Shown here: piece by piece, positions 1-8,358 of the stretch
How positions within the stretch are numbered: position 1 is the first letter of the stretch
How the letters are laid out: every line of letters begins with the position of its first letter
Assembly (NCBI GenBank): GCA_963738325.1
Contig: CAVTWD010000001.1
Span: 1,178,001-1,242,000 of the forward strand
DNA: 64,000 bases
Direction of reading: 5' to 3'
Source: CAVTWD01 sp963738325
GTDB taxonomy: Bacteria; Actinomycetota; Acidimicrobiia; Acidimicrobiales; Ilumatobacteraceae
Translations under genes and position numbers: made by a program
The notes under the pieces: generated by a model
What the model saw: the letters and a program-made list of their open reading frames with translations, nothing else
Database searches by the model: none
What the model was told of the DNA's origin: nothing

Positions 1-504
1 CTCGTCCTCGTGGCGCTCGACCCCGGGAGGCGACGCCGGCGGCGCTACCCGGGTGCGGCATGGACGGCACCGGTGCCCGCGCCGGTGCGGGCCCCGTCCG
101 CGTCGCCGCTCGGTCACGGTCGCCGCCTGCTGGCCGTGCCGCTCGCCGCCGCGGTGGTGTTCTGGTTCCTGGCCGGGCCCGTCCCCGCGGTGGTGGCCGC
201 CGTGGTCGGCGGGCTGTCGCTCGTGTCGTGGCGCTGGCGGCGCTGGCTCCGTTGGCTGCCGGGCGTGGTGCTCGCCGGCACCGTGGCCTACATCGTGGCC
301 AAGCTCGTGCGGTACGACCTGCCGGCCACGATCGACTGGCCCAACGAGTTCGAGGCCGTCAACGCCTGGGCCTGGGCGGCGGTGGCCGCCGCGGTGATGT
401 CGGCGGTCGTCGACTGGCTGCGCCCGGGGCCGGTCCCGGCATCCGAGACCGTCACATCGGGAGCCGGCGCCACAGGCGGCGAGGCAGCATCCGCAGCACC
501 GTGA
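1..504 (+). CDS. C-terminal part of a multispanning membrane protein (5' end outside window)
   Basis: The frame is open from the first base, so only the C-terminal 167 residues are present. About three hydrophobic segments are visible (near residues 45-75, 82-100 and 122-138), followed by an Ala/Gly-rich hydrophilic tail. The gene converges on the arabinan-precursor operon, and large membrane arabinofuranosyltransferases often lie beside such operons, so it may be the end of a wall glycosyltransferase. That is inference from position only; no catalytic motif lies in the visible part. Its last 50 bases overlap the 3' end of dprE2 on the other strand. Confidence 0.5.
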   Translation, partial: LVLVALDPGRRRRRRYPGAAWTAPVPAPVRAPSASPLGHGRRLLAVPLAAAVVFWFLAGPVPAVVAAVVGGLSLVSWRWRRWLRWLPGVVLAGTVAYIVAKLVRYDLPATIDWPNEFEAVNAWAWAAVAAAVMSAVVDWLRPGPVPASETVTSGAGATGGEAASAAP

Positions 505-1212
505 ACACGCCGCGCAGCGCGCCGGGAACCCACACGACCTCGCGCCCCGAAGCCATGGCCGCCACGACCGCGTCGGCCACCTTGGCCGGCGTGGTGGCGA
601 GGGGCGCGGGGGCAGGCCGGCGGTCATCTTGGTCGTGACGAACCCCGGGCGGACGACCAGCACCTGCGCGCCGCTGCCGTCGAGAGCGTCGCCCAAGCCG
701 AGGGCGAACCCGTCGAGGCCGGCTTTCGCCGAGCCGTAGACGAAGTTGGCCTTGCGCACCCGGAGTCCGGCCACCGAGGACAGCACGACGAGGAGACCGT
801 GGCCCTGGGCGCGCAGGCCTTCTGCCGCGGCGAGACCGGCGGACACCGCGCCCACGTAGTTCGTGGTGGCAGCGACGGCCGCGGCCGCGGGGTCGTGGTC
901 GAAGCTCGCCTGGTCGCCCAGCACCCCGAACGCGATGAGCACCACGTCGACGTCTCCGTGGGCCTCGAAGACCCGACCGATCAGCTCGTCGTGGCGGTCG
1001 GTCTCGGTGGCGTCGAAGGCCACGACCTCCAGCGTGGTGGCGCCGAGCGCGCGGAGCTCGGCGACGAAATCGTGCAGCGCGCCGGGATGGCGGGCGCCGA
1101 GCACGACGGTGCGGGTCCGGCGGGCCACGAGCCGGCGGGTGATGGCCTGCGCGATGTCACTCGACGCGCCGAGCACGAGGAGGGACTGCGGGTCCCCGTG
1201 GGCGTTCCTCAT
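452..1212 (-). CDS. dprE2: Decaprenylphosphoryl-2-keto-ribose reductase DprE2 (frameshifted)
   Basis: An SDR-family NAD(P)H reductase. In the known pathway it reduces the keto intermediate made by DprE1 to decaprenylphosphoryl-arabinose, the arabinose donor for cell-wall arabinan. Near the N-terminus is the nucleotide-binding segment VLGASSDIAQAIT, and further on the YGSAK catalytic Tyr/Lys motif; the rebuilt length of about 253 residues fits the family. The ATG at 1212 overlaps the dprE1 stop as ATGA. Near 605-618 one base seems missing: the frame from 1212 continues without stop to the window edge, while the C-terminal sequence (TPAKVADAVVAAMASG and onward to TGA at 454-452) lies in a neighbouring frame. 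A sequencing indel is the likeliest cause. Confidence 0.85.
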
Positions 1213-2610
1213 GTGCGGGACGAGCGCGATGTCCGGGACGAGCGCGATGTCGAGCGTGCTCGCGGGTCGCACAACCCGAGCCGGCGCCCGAGGTCGGACT
1301 GCAGTACGCCGTCCGGATCGACGCGTCGCCCGGGTCTCCTCCCATTCGGCGAGCCGTGGGTACATCAGCGGCAGGAGGCCGGGGTCGAGGCGAGCGTCCT
1401 TGGCCAGATAGAGGCGCCCGCCCGCCTCGACCACGAGCCGGTCGAGGCCGTCGAGCAAGTCGGACAGCTCGCGCCGGCTTGCCGGGAGGTCGAGCGCCAA
1501 CGTCCAGCCCGCGGCCGGGAACGACAGAGGCCCGGCGTTGGCCGGGCCGAAACGCTTCAGGACGGCGAGGAACGACGTGGCCCCCGCGGCCGCGAGGCGC
1601 TCGATCGTGGCCCGGAGCGTGGCTTCCGCCCCGAAGGGCACGACGAACTGGTACTGCACCAAGCCCCGCCGGCCGTAGAGCCGGTTCCAGCCGGCGACGG
1701 CGTCGAGGGGGTGGAAGAACCCACTCACGCTCTGGACCTGGCCGCGGCGCCGCTTCGGCGCCCTGTGGTACCACACCTCGTTGAAGGCGCGGACGCTCGA
1801 ACGGTTCAGGAGCCATCCGGGAGCCGCCGCGGGAGCGCGCAGGTACATCTTCGGGTCGAAGCCGAGCGGGTCGTCGGCGTCGCGCAGCACGGCTCGAGGC
1901 GCGTGATCGCCGCCGGTCAGCACGCCGCGGCCGAGCTGGGCGCCGGTGGCAGTGAGATCGACCCAGGCGACGGAATAGCGGTGCGCGGCATCGGTCTCGG
2001 CCATGCGCGCCATCACGGCGTCGAGGTCGCGGAGGCGTTCGGTGTCGACGAGCATGCGGCTCGTCTCGATGGGCAACAGGCGGAACCGGATGCTCGTCAC
2101 CACCCCCGTGAGGCCCAAACCGCCGGCCGTGGCCCAGAACAGCTCGGGATCGCAACGAGGCCCGATCGTGCACACCGCCCCGCCGGGCAGCACGAGCCGC
2201 GCGTCCATCACGTGATCGGCGAAGGAGCCCTGGCCGTGATGGTTCTTTCCATGGATGTCGTTGGCGAACGCGCCGCCGACGGTGATGTGGCGGGTGCCGG
2301 CGACGACGGGCAGGAACCAACCTCGCGGGATGAGGGCCCGCATCAAGTGGTCGAAGCTGGCGCCGCCCTGCGCGGTCACGGTGCCCTCGCCCTCGTCGAG
2401 GTGGAACGCGTCCGGGCCCGCCTCCATCACGAGGACGGTGCCGCCCGCGTTCTGCGCCGGATCACCGTAGGAGCGCCCGAGCCCGCGGGCGATGACCCCA
2501 CGCCCTCCCGCGTGGGCGAGCTCCTCCTGCACGTCAGCCTCATGCTCGACCGTGACCACGCGCGCAGCCGAGGGTGCGGTGCGACCCCAACCGGTCAACA
2601 GCGTCGTCAC
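1209..2610 (-). CDS. dprE1: Decaprenylphosphoryl-beta-D-ribose 2-oxidase DprE1 (frameshift near the C-terminus)
   Basis: FAD-dependent oxidase that starts the epimerisation of decaprenylphosphoryl-ribose to arabinose. The FAD-binding region has the DprE1 signature VGGAFANDIHGKNHHGQGSF, and the catalytic lysine is present in RLYLAKDARL. At the place of the benzothiazinone-reactive Cys387 of M. tuberculosis (context GWNICVDFP) this protein has Ala (GWTLALDLP). The GTG at 2610 overlaps the ubiA stop as GTGA. Near 1310 a base appears lost: the family ending DPDGVLQSDLGRRLGL is one frame away and then runs to the TGA overlapping dprE2. The tail contains an 18-bp tandem duplication. Rebuilt length is about 468 residues, normal for the family. 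Confidence 0.92.
1216..1251. repeat. 18-bp tandem duplication in the dprE1 tail
   Basis: Two exact head-to-tail copies of cgggacgagcgcgatgtc (1216-1233 and 1234-1251). On the coding strand they encode a repeated Thr-Ser-Arg-Ser-Ser-Arg at the extreme C-terminus of DprE1, just before the overlap with dprE2. This looks like slippage outside the conserved domain. Confidence 0.85.
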
Positions 2611-3518
2611 GGCGCGTAGACGCCGATGGCGAACAGCACCGCCCAGGCGAGGCCGAGGAACTGCAGCCAGCGGTCGGACAGGAAAACTTCCTCCGGTGCG
2701 CCACCGTGACCTTGCTCGAGCACCAGCGCGTACCGGAGCAGTGCGGTGATCACCGGCACGATCGACAGCTCGAAGGCGGGGAACTGCACCTGACTCGTCT
2801 GCGCTCGCTCGAGGGCGAAGAGGCAGTAGGCGATGGCGGTGCCCGTCAGCCCCACGCCCACGACCAGCCGGAGGTAGGGCTCGGTGTACGTGAGCAGGGT
2901 CTGGCGGGTCTGGCTGGCCTCCGCGCCCATCTCCTTCAGCTCGGCGAAGCGCTTGCCGGCCACCACGAACAACGAGCCGAAGGTGGTGACGATGAGGAAC
3001 CAGTCCGACACCTCGACGCCGACGGCTTCAGCTCCGACGAGAGCCCGCAGCACGAAGCCCGTGGCGATGACGATGAGATCGATGACGGCCACCTGTTTGA
3101 GGCCGGCGGAGTACGCCAAGGTGATGACGAGGTAGATGGCGAGGTACGCAACCGCGAGCGGTTGGCCGGTGAGGGCCATCACCGCAAGGGAGATCACGAT
3201 GAGCGCGGTGCCGACGGCGCGGGCTGTGCCGATGGGCACGATGCCCGCCGCGATCGGACGGTCGCGCTTGGTCGGATGGCGCTGGTCGGCTTCCACGTCG
3301 GCGGCGTCGTTGAAGAGGTAGGTGGCGCTGGCCGCGAGGCAGAAGGCCACGAACGCGGCCGCCACGTGCGGCCACTCGTCGGGATCGTCGAGCACTCCGG
3401 CGGCCAAGGGCGCAGCGAGCACGAGAAGGTTCTTGAACCACTGCTTGGGCCGCATCGCCCGCCACAGGCCGCGCCCGAGCCCAGGCTGCAGCGTGGGACG
3501 GGGCGGAGCGAGGGTCAT
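2607..3518 (-). CDS. ubiA: Decaprenyl-phosphate phosphoribosyltransferase (UbiA family)
   Basis: Membrane prenyltransferase of the UbiA superfamily that transfers phosphoribose from PRPP to decaprenyl phosphate, the first committed step to decaprenylphosphoryl-arabinose. It has the DPPR-synthase features MRPKQWFKN near residue 21, the metal-binding NDAADVEADQRHPTKR segment near residue 69, and a cytoplasmic GKRFAELKE loop near 195. About nine membrane segments fill its 303 residues. The start overlaps the stop of the upstream HAD gene and its stop overlaps the dprE1 start, so HAD, ubiA, dprE1 and dprE2 form one tightly coupled operon. Family and context agree; only lipid chain length is assumed. 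Confidence 0.93.
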   Translation of the reverse strand: MTLAPPRPTLQPGLGRGLWRAMRPKQWFKNLLVLAAPLAAGVLDDPDEWPHVAAAFVAFCLAASATYLFNDAADVEADQRHPTKRDRPIAAGIVPIGTARAVGTALIVISLAVMALTGQPLAVAYLAIYLVITLAYSAGLKQVAVIDLIVIATGFVLRALVGAEAVGVEVSDWFLIVTTFGSLFVVAGKRFAELKEMGAEASQTRQTLLTYTEPYLRLVVGVGLTGTAIAYCLFALERAQTSQVQFPAFELSIVPVITALLRYALVLEQGHGGAPEEVFLSDRWLQFLGLAWAVLFAIGVYAP

Positions 3519-4151
3519 GCCGCCACCGAGGTGGCCGGCGCGGCGGTGAGCCGGCGACGGCCGATCATCACACCGGTGCGCGCCGCCGCCAGCAGCTCGC
3601 GGTCGCCGGGACTGTCACCGTAGGCCCAGGCGAGCGCGACGTCCGGGCCGTAGCGGGCGTGCAGGCGAGCCACCTTCTCCGCGGCGCGGCAGCTGGCGCC
3701 GACCAGCCGTCCCGTCAGCCGCCCGTCGGCGCCGACCTCGACCTCCGTGCAGAGGACTTCGTCGGCGCGCAACCGCTCCGCGAGCGGCGCGAGGTAGTAG
3801 CGGAGCGAGGCCGAGACGAGGACGACGGTATGGCCCTCGCGCTGGTGCCAGCGCAGGCGCTCCACCACGTCGGTCCGCAAGTGGCGGTCGGCCAGCTCGA
3901 GGCCGTAGTCGTGACCGAGCCGTTCCAGCCGGTCGTGGTCCGCGCCCGCCAGCAGGTCGCGCAGCACCTCCGCCTTGAGCAGGTCCCGGTCGCGACGCCC
4001 GATCGCCGTTCCCATCACCGCGGCGGGGCGCCGACCGAACGCGCCGCGCCAGGGCCGCGGTGCCGGCGGCGCGCCGGAGGAACGGCACCAAGGTGTCACG
4101 GGTGGCGAGGGTGCCGTCGACGTCGAAGGCGGCGAGTGGAGCAGCGTCCAT
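3515..4151 (-). CDS. HAD-superfamily (class IB, PSP-like) phosphatase (frameshifted)
   Basis: The N-terminus carries the HAD nucleophile motif FDVDGTLATRDT. The C-terminal half, in a neighbouring frame, has motif II (VVLVSAS), a lysine region (AAEKVARL) and motif III (AYGDSPGDREL). The switch lies near 4040-4047 and fits one inserted base; rebuilt length is about 212 residues. It is the first gene of the operon and is coupled by ATGA overlap to ubiA. Mycobacteria use another phosphatase family next to ubiA for dephosphorylating decaprenylphosphoryl-5-phosphoribose, so this HAD enzyme is a reasonable candidate for that step here. That role is inferred from position and not proven by motif. Confidence 0.8.
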
Positions 4152-4299
4152 GGGCTGTCGGCGCGCAGCCTAGCCAGCACCCCCTTGCTCCACGGTTCAC
4201 GCCGCGTCCATACCCTGTGGACGCCGGTGGACAGGGGAGCCGGCAACTCACAGGATCCCCCTCTTCCTCCCCACAGGGTGGTCGCCGTAGGTTCGACGC

Positions 4300-4488
4300 A
4301 TGGCCTACCTCGTGACCCTCGTGGACGACGGACGGGAGCTCGTGGAGGGTGCCGACGCCTACCAGCAGGAGGGACCGCTCACGACGTTCTTCCGCACGGC
4401 GTCCGGGCGCAGCGTCATCGACTGCTGGAGCACGCGCCTCGCCAGCTTCCGCACCGCCGACATCCGTCAGATCCGCGTCGCTTGTTGA
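4300..4488 (+). CDS. Small hypothetical protein (62 aa)
   Basis: A short soluble protein starting MAYLVTLVDDGRELVEGADA and ending RQIRVAC. It is acidic at the N-terminus and has a Phe/Thr/Arg-rich middle. Codons are typical of neighbouring genes (strong G/C at third positions) and the ATG follows a non-coding GC-rich leader that starts right after the divergent HAD gene. I do not recognise a family. Its stop lies at the first unit of a 25-bp tandem repeat. Confidence 0.55.
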   Translation: MAYLVTLVDDGRELVEGADAYQQEGPLTTFFRTASGRSVIDCWSTRLASFRTADIRQIRVAC

Positions 4489-4586
4489 ACGGCGCTAGCA
4501 CGCCGTCGGTCGAAGGGTGCTACCACGTGGTCGGTCGAAGGGCGCCACCACGTGGTCGGTCGAACGGCGCTACCACGTCGTCGGTG
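4487..4586. repeat. Four tandem 25-bp repeats
   Basis: Units start at 4487, 4512, 4537 and 4562, with up to about five differences between units. Units 2 and 3 contain the perfect palindrome accacgtggt. The array runs from the stop codon of the 62-aa gene into the 3' end of guaB1, whose last residues (Thr-Thr-Trp-stop) are encoded by the fourth unit. It has no spacers and is not a CRISPR array. Confidence 0.9.
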
Positions 4587-6004
4587 AGGGCCGTCCCTCG
4601 TCGTAGCCGGCCGCGCTCTGCACCCCGACGCGGGCGAGGTGGTGGAGCTCGTCGATGGTGGCGGCGCCGGTGTAGGTACAAGCGCTGCGCACGCCGGCCA
4701 CGATCTGGTCGACGATGTCCTCGACGCCGGGGCTGGCCGGATCCAGGTACATCCGCGAGGTGCTGATGCCCTCGTCGAACAACTCCTTGCGGGCGCGGTC
4801 GAAGGCGCTCTCTTTGCGGGTGCGATGGCGCACGGCCCGGTTCGAGGCCATGCCGAAGCTCTCCTTGTACAAGCCCTCGCTGTCGCGCAGCGTGTCCGCC
4901 GCGCTCTCGTAGGTGCCGGCGAACCACGAGCCGATCATGACGTTGGCCGCGCCGGCCACGAGCGCGAGCGCCACGTCACGCGGGTGGCGGACGCCGCCGT
5001 CGGCCCACACATGGCGACCGAGCTGCCGGGCGGTCGCGGGCGCACTCGAGCACCGCGCTGAACTGCGGGCGGCCCACGCCGGTCATCATCCGCGTGGTGC
5101 ACATCGCCCCCGGTCCCACTCCGACCTTCACCACGTCGGCGCCGGCCTCGAGCAGGTCTTCGACCCCCGCCGCCGTCACCACATTTCCCGCCACGACCGT
5201 CGCGTCGCCGGCCGCCTTGCGGGCCTCGCGCACCGCTTGCATCATGCGCTCCTGGTGGCCGTGGGCGGTGTCGATCACCACGAGATCGGCCCCGTGGGCC
5301 ACCATCGCCTCGGTCTTGCCCCCGACGTCGCCGCTGATCCCGACGGCGACCCCCACCCTGAGCCGGCCGTCGGCATCGACGTTGGGGGTGTACAGCGTCG
5401 AGCGCAGCGCTCCTCTCCGCGTGATCGCGCCGACGAGGCGCCCGCGCTCGACGACGGGCGCGGCGCGGACGCGTTCGTTGTTCAAGCGGTCGAAGATCTC
5501 TGGGAGCGGGGTGCCGGCTTCGACGCAGACGAGGTCCTGCGCCATGACCTCGTGGAGCTGCGTGAAGCGATCGTGGCCGACGGCGTCCTGCTCGGTGAAG
5601 ATGCCGAGTGGGGCCTCGCGCTCGTCGACGACGATGACCGCGCCATGGGCGCGCTTGTGGATCAGCCCGAGCGCTTCTTGGATCGTGTCGTGCGGCCCGA
5701 GCACGATCGGCGTCTCGTAGATCGGGTGCCTCGACTTCACGTAGGCGATGTTGTTGCGCACGATGTCGAGCGGGATGTCCTGCGGGAGCACGGCCAGGCC
5801 GCCCCGGCGAGCCACGGTCTCGGCCATGCGCCGGCCGGCGACGGCGGTCATGTTGGCCACGACGATGGGGACGCTCGTGCCGATCCCGTCCGGCGTCGTG
5901 AGGTCGACGTCGAGACGGGAGGTGACGTCGGAGCGCCGCGGCACGACGAAGACGTCGTTGTAGGTGAGCTCGTAGGGCGGCGGCACGTCGGCGAGGAAGC
6001 GCAT
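4570..6004 (-). CDS. guaB1: GuaB1-type IMP dehydrogenase/GMP reductase family protein (frameshifted)
   Basis: Starts MRFL and continues with YELTYNDVFVVPRRSDV, the hallmark of actinobacterial GuaB1, whose mycobacterial homologue acts as a GMP reductase in purine salvage. A CBS pair lies at roughly residues 95-205, followed by the TIM-barrel with DTAHGHQ and the catalytic-loop cysteine in GVGPGAMCTTRMMTGVG. The frame breaks near 5033-5041 after VLECAR and continues one frame over as TARQLGRHVWADGG, fitting one inserted base. The C-terminus runs into the 25-bp repeat array. Rebuilt length is about 477 residues, as expected. GMP reductase rather than IMP dehydrogenase activity is inferred from the subfamily. 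Confidence 0.88.
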
Positions 6005-6102
6005 GGTCGGTGGCTCCGTGCGGGTCAGCGGCCCCTGCGGGGCCGGTCAATGCTACGCGGGCCCCGGTCCGAACCCAACCGGCCCGTCGGTACCGTGCCG
6101 GC

Positions 6103-6796
6103 GTGCGCACCGAGCCAGTGGTGCTGGTCCACGGCTGGGGTGGTTCGTTCGCGTCCACGTGGCAGGCCACGGGATGGGAGGCGCTGCTGCAGGACGCCGG
6201 GCGCCGGGTGATCGGCGTCGATCTGCTCGGCCATGGAACGGCACCCAAGCCGCACGATCCCGACGAGTACGGCGACCTCACGGCCCGCCTCCGCGAGGCC
6301 ATCGACGGCGAGGCCACGGTCGATGCGGTCGGGTTCTCCCTCGGCGCCGCCACGTGCTCGAGCTGGCGTGCCGACGAGCCCGCGCGCTTCGGGCGGATCG
6401 TGGTCGGCGGGGTCGGGGCCAATCTGTTCCGCGTCGATCCCGACGGGTTGGCGCGCATCGTCGCCGCCGTCGAGGGCGGCGGCGACGAGTCCGACGTGCG
6501 GTCGCAGCTGTTCGCCCAGTACGCCCGCCAGCCGGGCAACGATCCTCTGGCGCTGTCGGCCGCGCTGCGCCGGCCGACGCGCCGCGCCCTCACGCCCGAG
6601 CGGCTCGGAGCCGTCCAGGTACCGGTGCTCGTCGCAATCGGGGAGCAACGACTTCGCGGGGCCCGCTGACCCGCTCGCGGCCGCGCTGCCCGACGCGCGG
6701 GTGGTGGTGCTGAAACGGACGGACCACTTCGCCACGCCTGAGTCCTTCACCTTCATCGATGCCGCCCTCGAGTTCCTGGAGGCCATCCCGGCGTGA
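6103..6796 (+). CDS. Alpha/beta-fold hydrolase (frameshifted)
   Basis: An alpha/beta hydrolase beginning VRTEPVVLVHGWGGSF, where HGWGGS is the oxyanion-hole region. The nucleophile elbow is GFSLGA near residue 75 and a late DHF (in KRTDHFATPE) supplies the catalytic His. One extra C near 6650 (context gagcaacgac) ends the first frame early; the true C-terminus NDFAGPADPLAAALPDARV continues in the next frame. The stretch just after the elbow (TCSSWRAD) looks locally shuffled and may hide two compensating indels. The GTG at 6103 was chosen because it precedes the first conserved strand. The stop overlaps the next gene (GTGA). Substrate unknown. Confidence 0.8.
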
Positions 6797-7720
6797 GCGT
6801 GCCGGCGGCCGAGATCGAGCGCGCCGCCGAGGTGCTGCGAGGCGGCGGCCTCGTAGCCTTCCCCACCGAGACGGTCTACGGGTTGGGCGCGGCGGCGCGG
6901 GACGAGGCGGCGGTGCGCCATCTCTTCGCGGTCAAGGGCCGGCCGCCGGGGCACCCGGTCATCGTCCACCTCGGTGATCCCGCGTGGCTGGGCGAGTGGG
7001 CCGCGGCAGTACCCGAGGTGGCGACGCAACTCGCCGCTGCCTTCTGGCCCGGACCGCTCAGCCTCGTGGTCATCCGCTCGGCCGCCGTGCCGGACGTCGG
7101 TCACGGGCGGCCGCGCCACCGTCGGGCTGCGCGTGCCCGACCAGGCCGTGGCACGCGATCTGCTGGCCGCCTTCGGCGACGGGATCGCGGCGCCGTCCGC
7201 GAACCGCTTCGGCCGCGTGAGCCCGACGACGGCGGACGCGGTCCGCGCCGAGCTCGACGCCGAGGTCGACATGATCCTCGACGACGGTCCCTGCGCGATC
7301 GGCGTCGAATCGACCATCGTCGACTGCACGGCCGACCCGGCCGTCGTCCTCCGGCCCGGCGGGATCAGCTTGGAGCGGCTGCGCCTCGTCGTCGGCGAGG
7401 GCATCGCCGTGGAGCACGGTGGCCCGTCGCGAGCTCCGGGGATGCTGGCCTCGCACTACGCCCCTCGCTGCCGCGTCGAGCTCGTCGAGGATGAGGGGGC
7501 CGCACGGGCCCGCCTCGCCCAACTCACGGCCGCGGGGGCGAGCGCGGAGCTGCTCGGCATGGGGACTGACGCCGAGACGTACGCCCACAACCTCTACGCC
7601 TGGCTGCGCGGCGCCGACGACCACATGGTCGACGTCGTGGTCGCCGTCCTCCCCTCCGAGGAAGGCATCGGGCAGGCCGTGCGCGACCGGCTGGCCAAGG
7701 CCGCCGCCGCCCGCCGCTGA
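6793..7720 (+). CDS. L-threonylcarbamoyladenylate synthase, Sua5 type (frameshifted)
   Basis: Makes threonylcarbamoyl-AMP for the t6A modification of tRNAs. The YrdC domain shows AFPTETVYGLG near residue 23, KGRPPGHPVIVH near 47 and PSANRFGRVSPT in the second half. A C-terminal Sua5 domain follows the linker SRAPGMLASHYAPR. The first frame breaks at about 7099-7101 (gacgtcggtcacg), where one extra g shifts VTGGRATVGLRVP to the next frame. Rebuilt length near 309 residues suits a two-domain Sua5 rather than a one-domain TsaC. The GTG start overlaps the preceding hydrolase stop. Confidence 0.88.
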
Positions 7721-7755
7721 GCCGGCCGGGGCCTAGCGCACCGCGGCGCTCGTGC

Positions 7756-8316
7756 TCAGCCGGGGTCGGGCGCGCCCAGCGAGTTCAGGCCTGTGACGAG
7801 AAGGTCGCGGACGTCGTCCACCGGGGGTCCATCGGCACCGTCGAGCCCGGCCACGGTGAGGCTCACCATGCTGGCGCCGGCCTCGGGCAGCAGCTCGAGG
7901 CGGCACCAGCACCGGGCGGGCTCGTAGAGATGGCAGTCGAGGAGGTAGGGCGGGTCGTCGATGAGGACCTCGCCGTACCAGCCGACGACCACGAGCAGCG
8001 CCTCGAACGCCTCGGCGGGGAGCAGCTCGATGCTGAACGATGGCGAGTCCTGCTCGACGCGCCGGTTGACACGATGGCGGGCGCGGCGCGGCGCTGGTGG
8101 GCGCGGCGGCTCGGGCGCCGCGGGAGCCGGTACAGGTTGGTCGCCGCGGAGAAGGGCCTTCACCGCGAGATCGAAGGCGCGGTTGATCTCGCGCATCCGG
8201 GTGTCGTCACCGCCGTGGTCCGGGTGGAGCGTCTTGGCCAGTTGGCGGCGGGCGGCCCGCACGTCGTCAAGCGAGGCCGTGGGCGGCAAGCCCAACATCG
8301 CGAAGGGGTCCTCCAC
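7756..8316 (-). CDS. J-domain protein (DnaJ-like co-chaperone)
   Basis: The first 60 residues form a J domain with the HPD motif in AKTLHPDHGGD, used to stimulate the ATPase of an Hsp70 partner. After a Pro/Arg-rich linker (about residues 62-88) comes a C-terminal domain of about 95 residues that I do not recognise (EAFEALLVVVGWYGEV, DDPPYLLDCHLYEP). It has no Gly/Phe region or zinc centre of classical DnaJ, so it is a specialised J protein. It stands alone, convergent with the Sua5 gene. Confidence 0.85.
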   Translation of the reverse strand: MEDPFAMLGLPPTASLDDVRAARRQLAKTLHPDHGGDDTRMREINRAFDLAVKALLRGDQPVPAPAAPEPPRPPAPRRARHRVNRRVEQDSPSFSIELLPAEAFEALLVVVGWYGEVLIDDPPYLLDCHLYEPARCWCRLELLPEAGASMVSLTVAGLDGADGPPVDDVRDLLVTGLNSLGAPDPG

Positions 8317-8358
8317 CAGCGCCAGGCTACGGGTGCGGGGCGGCCGGCCCGGCGGCGC

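Noticed and set aside
799..2619. A 606-codon open frame on the plus strand
   Set aside because: It is antisense to dprE1/dprE2, has no recognisable motif, and is a by-product of high GC content; similar long shadows opposite other genes were also ignored.
4487..4586. Regular repeats suggesting a CRISPR array
   Set aside because: Units are directly contiguous, 25 bp each, with no spacers and no cas genes near.
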